From a bacterium (lineage in GTDB: Bacteria > Bacteroidota > Bacteroidia > Cytophagales > Cyclobacteriaceae), in the NCBI GenBank assembly GCA_024743255.1, contig JANSWY010000045.1:1-36408 (forward strand): a stretch of 36,408 nt of DNA. The letters are read 5' to 3'. This document shows positions 32,732-36,408 of this stretch, piece by piece (the stretch's first letter is position 1; each line of letters begins with the position of its first letter). Under the pieces are notes generated by a model, which saw only the letters and a program-made list of their open reading frames with translations, did not search any database and was not told the DNA's origin. The position numbers and the translations under genes were made by a program.

Positions 32732-34771
32732 ATGCAACGCTTTACTCTTTTCATTGCAATAGTCTGTCTTGCCAATTCTACTCTCTTCGGACAAGTAACC
32801 TTAACTTCCGGAGATGCAACTTATACCGAAGACTTTAATACTCTTGCCAATACTGGAACTGCAGTAACATGGACAGATAACACCACTCTATCAGGATGGT
32901 ATAGCGATGAAATCGATTATGACGCAAGTGCCGGAACATCAACATCTGGAGCTTTGTACAGTTTTGGAACAGGAACTGATTCAGACAGAGCGCTCGGTTC
33001 ACTTGCTTCAGGTGGAACAGGAACAGTTTTTTATGGCGTCAGAATACTAAACAATACAGGCTCCACCATTACTGAGTTTAACGTCAGTTATACTGCTGAG
33101 CAATGGAGACAAACCACTGCTGCTGCAAACACAACAGCAGTGAGCTATCAAGTAGGAGCAACTGATTTAACTTCTGGCTCTTGGACTTCTGTGACTTCCC
33201 TGGACATCATTTCTCTGCAGGCTGGGACAGCTACAGGGAGTCTCGATGGAAATGACGCATCAAATCAAAGCTCGCATTCGGCAACTATTACTACCTCTGT
33301 GGCCAACGGACAGGAAATCTGGATAAGATGGGTGGATTCTAATGATACAGGAAGTGATCATGGGCTTGCAATAGATAATTTCAGCATTACTGGTTGTGGA
33401 ACAGGTGAACCCACAAACCACGCCACTAGTTTTGCTTCCAGCTCTATAACCAATAGCACTGCGACCTTAACCTGGACAGATGCGACTGGAGCGACTGTTC
33501 CAAATAGATATCTAATTAAAGGCAGCACCGTAAGTTTTGCAGACATAACAGACCCCACAGATGCAAGCGAAGAATCGGATTCAGATTTGGTCAAAAACAT
33601 TGACGCTGAGATACAAACCCATTCTCTTGAAGACCTTGAGCCTAACACCACTTATTTCTTCCAAATTTACCCATTCACCTGTACGTCTCCTGATTATAAA
33701 ACAGATGGCACCATTCCTCAAGTAAGTTTTACTACCGATAATTATCCTGTAGCCTGGATTAATGAGATTCATTACGACAACAACAGTACAGATGTAAATG
33801 AAGTAATTGAAATTGCCGTAAAGGATGCAGGTTCATACGACTTATCGCTGATGACAGTTGAACTATACAACGGATCAACTACAAATTCATATGATGCAAG
33901 AACAGTATCCCCGGACTATACCACAGGCTCTACTTCAGGAGGAATTACGCTTTACTTTTTTGATTACACAGCAGTAGGCGGGATACAAAACGACACTGAA
34001 GGTATCGCTCTTGATTATAATGGCAACTTGATTCAATTCCTGAGTTATGAAGGAACGTTCACTGCTACCGGAGGAGTTGCAGATGGAGTTGCATCAACGG
34101 ATATTGGTGTATCAGAATCCGGATCTGGCTCAGGAACATCAATGCAACTTGTGGGTACTGGAAATTCATATGATGATTTTACATGGGATGGAGCTGTTGC
34201 AGCTTCTGCAGGGACTGCTAATGGCAGCCAGGTATTACCTGTGGAGCTTATAGAATTCACCGCAAAGTCCGGTGAATCAGGAGCTGACCTGCAATGGATC
34301 ACAGCTTCTGAAATCGATAATGATGGATTTGAAATACAAAAATCAAGTAACGGAACTGATTTCGAGGTGATTGGATTTGTGAATGGTGCAGGAAATAGCA
34401 CTGAAATAACTAGCTACAAGTTTATTGATACAAATTTCATAAATGAGGCTTTCTATAGATTAAAACAAATTGACTTTGACGGAGACTGGGAATTTAGCCC
34501 TATCATTTACCTAAACGATCCTAAATTATTCAATCAAATCAGTGTCTATCCTATTCCTTTAACATCAGATAGTAAGCTGGAATTAGGAGGATTGAGCATT
34601 GAAAATGTTAATGTGCAGATATTTAACTTAAATGGAAGTCAAGTTTTTCAAACCAAACATTGGAGCTCGGAAACAGACTTAATGAACCAATTGATGACTT
34701 TAGAATCAGGCTTATATATCATGGATATCCAATCCGGTTCTAATTCCAAGAGAATTAAATTGGTTAGGTAA
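32732..34771 (+). CDS. Secreted T9SS-sorted protein with fibronectin-III and lamin-tail-like domains
   Basis: 679 aa from ATG 32732, where MQRFTLFIAIVCLANSTLFG forms a signal peptide; an upstream in-frame ATG at 32702 would spoil it. Domains: N-terminal beta-sandwich with STITEFNVSYTAEQWRQ (about 25-220), fibronectin-III-like ATLTWTDATGATVPN...LEPNTTYFFQIYPF (about 230-330), lamin-tail-like AWINEIHYDNNSTDVNEVIE (about 335-500), then LPVELIEFTA Ig-like module and type A sorting domain (SVYPIPLTSDSK). The last about 190 residues are closely similar to the end of the upstream protein, a recent duplication of the C-terminal cassette. Surface role likely. Confidence 0.85.
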   Translation: MQRFTLFIAIVCLANSTLFGQVTLTSGDATYTEDFNTLANTGTAVTWTDNTTLSGWYSDEIDYDASAGTSTSGALYSFGTGTDSDRALGSLASGGTGTVFYGVRILNNTGSTITEFNVSYTAEQWRQTTAAANTTAVSYQVGATDLTSGSWTSVTSLDIISLQAGTATGSLDGNDASNQSSHSATITTSVANGQEIWIRWVDSNDTGSDHGLAIDNFSITGCGTGEPTNHATSFASSSITNSTATLTWTDATGATVPNRYLIKGSTVSFADITDPTDASEESDSDLVKNIDAEIQTHSLEDLEPNTTYFFQIYPFTCTSPDYKTDGTIPQVSFTTDNYPVAWINEIHYDNNSTDVNEVIEIAVKDAGSYDLSLMTVELYNGSTTNSYDARTVSPDYTTGSTSGGITLYFFDYTAVGGIQNDTEGIALDYNGNLIQFLSYEGTFTATGGVADGVASTDIGVSESGSGSGTSMQLVGTGNSYDDFTWDGAVAASAGTANGSQVLPVELIEFTAKSGESGADLQWITASEIDNDGFEIQKSSNGTDFEVIGFVNGAGNSTEITSYKFIDTNFINEAFYRLKQIDFDGDWEFSPIIYLNDPKLFNQISVYPIPLTSDSKLELGGLSIENVNVQIFNLNGSQVFQTKHWSSETDLMNQLMTLESGLYIMDIQSGSNSKRIKLVR

Positions 34772-34774
34772 TTT

Positions 34775-35605
34775 CTACTTCTTCTTTAAAGTCACATTCA
34801 AAATAACTCCAGTAAGGGCAAGACCCATTCCTACGTAGGTCATCAAATTGAAGGTCTCCTTAAAAAAGACAAACCCAAATATCAAAGCGTAGATTATACC
34901 TGTATAATTCACAATTGACACTTTGGATAAAGCTTCCGACTGAAAAGATTTTGTCATGAAAAATTGTGCGATCTGAGTAAGTATCCCAACCCCGATTAAT
35001 ATCAGCCAATCCCAACCCTCAGGTTGAACCCATGAGAAAATACTCATTACACCCACAATAGGGATAGTCACTAGCGGGAAATAATATATGATCACCAGAG
35101 GGTGTTCTGTCTGTTTCATTTTTCTGATGAAGTTATAGGCCAACCCCATAAAAAATGTAGAGCTAACACCAAGTAACAAATGCCATAAAGAAATTCTGGT
35201 ATCAAAACCCTGAATAACCAATACTCCACAAAAGGAAATTGCAAAGAATAGCCATTGTATGCTTCTCACCTTCTCCTTTACTAAAAAGATGCCAAGTACT
35301 GTGGTGAAAATTGGAGCTAAATAAGCTATAGTTGAAGCCGTTGCTAATGGAACAGTCTGCAGGAGTTTAAAAAACAAAATGAGAGCAATTGCACCAGTTG
35401 CTCCCCGAAGAATAAGAGTGAATTTATCATTTCCCCAGACACTTACTTTCTGAGCTTTCAGAAAAGCAAAACTGACTACAAATGAAACTATCGATCTAAA
35501 TAAGATTATTTCTACCGCGGGAATATGTGGCAACAACTTTACCAGGACATTCATTAGCCCAAAAGTAAAAGTGGCAACCAACATGTATTGAACTCCTTTG
35601 CTCAA
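34775..35605 (-). CDS. EamA/DMT-family membrane transporter
   Basis: 276 aa with about ten membrane segments in two EamA repeats: VEIILFRSIVSFVVSFAFLK and ATASTIAYLAPIFTTVLGIF in the first, VSIVNYTGIIYALIFGFVFF in the second. These drug/metabolite transporters export amino acids, sugars or similar small molecules across the inner membrane; the substrate cannot be read. The start lies two bases after the stop of the ABC ATPase gene, so they may be co-transcribed without a clear functional link. Ends four bases from the convergent T9SS gene. Confidence 0.85.
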   Translation of the reverse strand: MSKGVQYMLVATFTFGLMNVLVKLLPHIPAVEIILFRSIVSFVVSFAFLKAQKVSVWGNDKFTLILRGATGAIALILFFKLLQTVPLATASTIAYLAPIFTTVLGIFLVKEKVRSIQWLFFAISFCGVLVIQGFDTRISLWHLLLGVSSTFFMGLAYNFIRKMKQTEHPLVIIYYFPLVTIPIVGVMSIFSWVQPEGWDWLILIGVGILTQIAQFFMTKSFQSEALSKVSIVNYTGIIYALIFGFVFFKETFNLMTYVGMGLALTGVILNVTLKKK

Positions 35606-35607
35606 AC

Positions 35608-36261
35608 CTACTTCGCGATTACGCCATCCACAATTTCCAACTTCCTATCAGCCATTTCTGCTAATTCATTATTGTGTGTTACAATTACAAAGGTCTGCTG
35701 AAATTGGTCCTTCAAGTCAAAAAACAATTTATGTAATTCCTGAGCATTTTTGGAATCCAAATTACCACTTGGTTCATCGGCAAAGACAATGGCTGGTTCA
35801 TTGATTAAGGACCTTGCAACTGCTACCCTTTGCTGCTCTCCTCCCGATAGTTGTGAAGGCTTATGCTCCTCACGCCCAGACAATCCAAGTGATGCAAGTA
35901 ACTTTCTTGCTCTGTCTCTTACCTGCTCTTCATTCTTTTTCCCAATGAAACCTGGGATACAAACATTCTCTAGAGCAGTAAATTCTGGAAGTAGATTATG
36001 AAACTGAAATATAAATCCCATGTTCTCATTCCTCATAGAAGCAAGAGCCTGACTGTTCATATTAAACACATTTGTGTTATTCAAAACAACCTCTCCCCTA
36101 TCTGGAGAATCCAAAGTTCCAAGAATATGAAGCAATGTACTTTTCCCCGCACCAGAGGCACCTACAATTGAAACTACTTCACCTTTTTTTATTTCCAGAT
36201 CTAGTCCCTTCAATACACTCAGGTGTCCGTAGGATTTATATACGTTTTTGACCGATAGCAT
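35608..36261 (-). CDS. ABC transporter ATP-binding protein (LolD/MacB type)
   Basis: 217 aa, complete nucleotide-binding domain. Walker A GASGAGKS (34-41), Q-loop Gln86, signature LSGGEQQRVAVARS (138-151), Walker B IVFADEPSGNLD (158-169) and switch His196. The GNLDS form and the size match the LolD/MacB/FtsE-type family, which moves lipoproteins or acts mechanically across the envelope. No permease gene is in the window. A -7-like TATATTTG lies upstream. Family sure; lipoprotein-release role is a guess. Confidence 0.88.
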   Translation of the reverse strand: MLSVKNVYKSYGHLSVLKGLDLEIKKGEVVSIVGASGAGKSTLLHILGTLDSPDRGEVVLNNTNVFNMNSQALASMRNENMGFIFQFHNLLPEFTALENVCIPGFIGKKNEEQVRDRARKLLASLGLSGREEHKPSQLSGGEQQRVAVARSLINEPAIVFADEPSGNLDSKNAQELHKLFFDLKDQFQQTFVIVTHNNELAEMADRKLEIVDGVIAK

Positions 36262-36280
36262 TCTTATATTTTAGCAGTCG

Positions 36281-36288
36281 CAAATATA
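36281..36288 (-). promoter_or_regulatory. Candidate -7 box for the ABC ATPase gene
   Basis: TATATTTG on the minus strand fits TAnnTTTG and lies 20 bases before the ATG. No TTTG is seen at the -33 position. The rest of 36289-36408 shows no gene. Confidence 0.4.
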
Positions 36289-36408
36289 TGAGCTCATACA
36301 CCCAGTTCCTAATTTTAATTTCCACATTCCTTTTCATTGAAAGCCGCACGACCCACCCAAATCCTTACGCACATATACCAACCGCGTGTAAGCCTCCTCC
36401 CCTCGTAA

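Overview
This window looks like a prophage, or most of one, next to the chromosome of a Bacteroidota bacterium, probably a marine, gliding-type Cytophagales or Flavobacteriia relative. Three things point to this phylum. Two host promoters fit the Bacteroidota pattern TTTG-N19-TAnnTTTG exactly (tRNA-Glu and gap). Two large secreted proteins end in type IX secretion (T9SS) sorting domains. Shine-Dalgarno sites are mostly weak. Host and prophage are both AT-rich.

Layout: 1-243 holds interlocking inverted repeats ahead of a RhuM-like DNA-binding protein gene (244-690). 727-3085 is a leftward set of secreted, lipoprotein and membrane genes (cargo and possible lysis functions). 3189-20866 is a rightward late operon of a tailed phage with HK97-type head genes: HNH endonuclease, TerS, TerL, portal, prohead protease, capsid, connectors, tail tube, frameshifted tail chaperone, tape measure, tail-tip and fibre proteins, and a holin-like protein. 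A reversed cargo gene with a HEPN motif interrupts it between terminase and portal (6071-6868). No sheath gene is seen, so a siphovirus is likely. The operon ends in a damaged stretch (20963-21795) where a metallophosphoesterase gene and a SRAP gene were joined out of frame, apparently by deletion. 21786-26596 is a leftward array of 14 mostly small genes with two N6-adenine methyltransferases, two zinc-ribbon-like proteins and, first in the array, a small serine recombinase.

From 26733 rightward is host chromosome: tRNA-Glu(UUC) with its promoter and terminator, gap (GAPDH), two T9SS-sorted surface proteins sharing C-terminal modules, an EamA-family transporter and a LolD-type ABC ATPase. The prophage side abuts the 3' end of the tRNA gene, a classic integration position, but no second copy of the tRNA end is visible, so the left junction probably lies outside the window. 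No tyrosine integrase, CI-type repressor, replication protein or recognisable endolysin is present here.

The most unusual signal is a conserved GATC-centred motif (about AAWYGATCAWW) that recurs beside the start codons of most genes in the leftward array, often written through the stop codon of the gene before. It resembles in concept the start-associated sequences or stoperators of mycobacteriophages. GATC is also a classic adenine-methylation site, and the array encodes two adenine methyltransferases. Also notable are the interlocked repeats at 121-238, the HEPN cargo gene, and a perfect 12-bp palindrome before TerS that could belong to a cos site.
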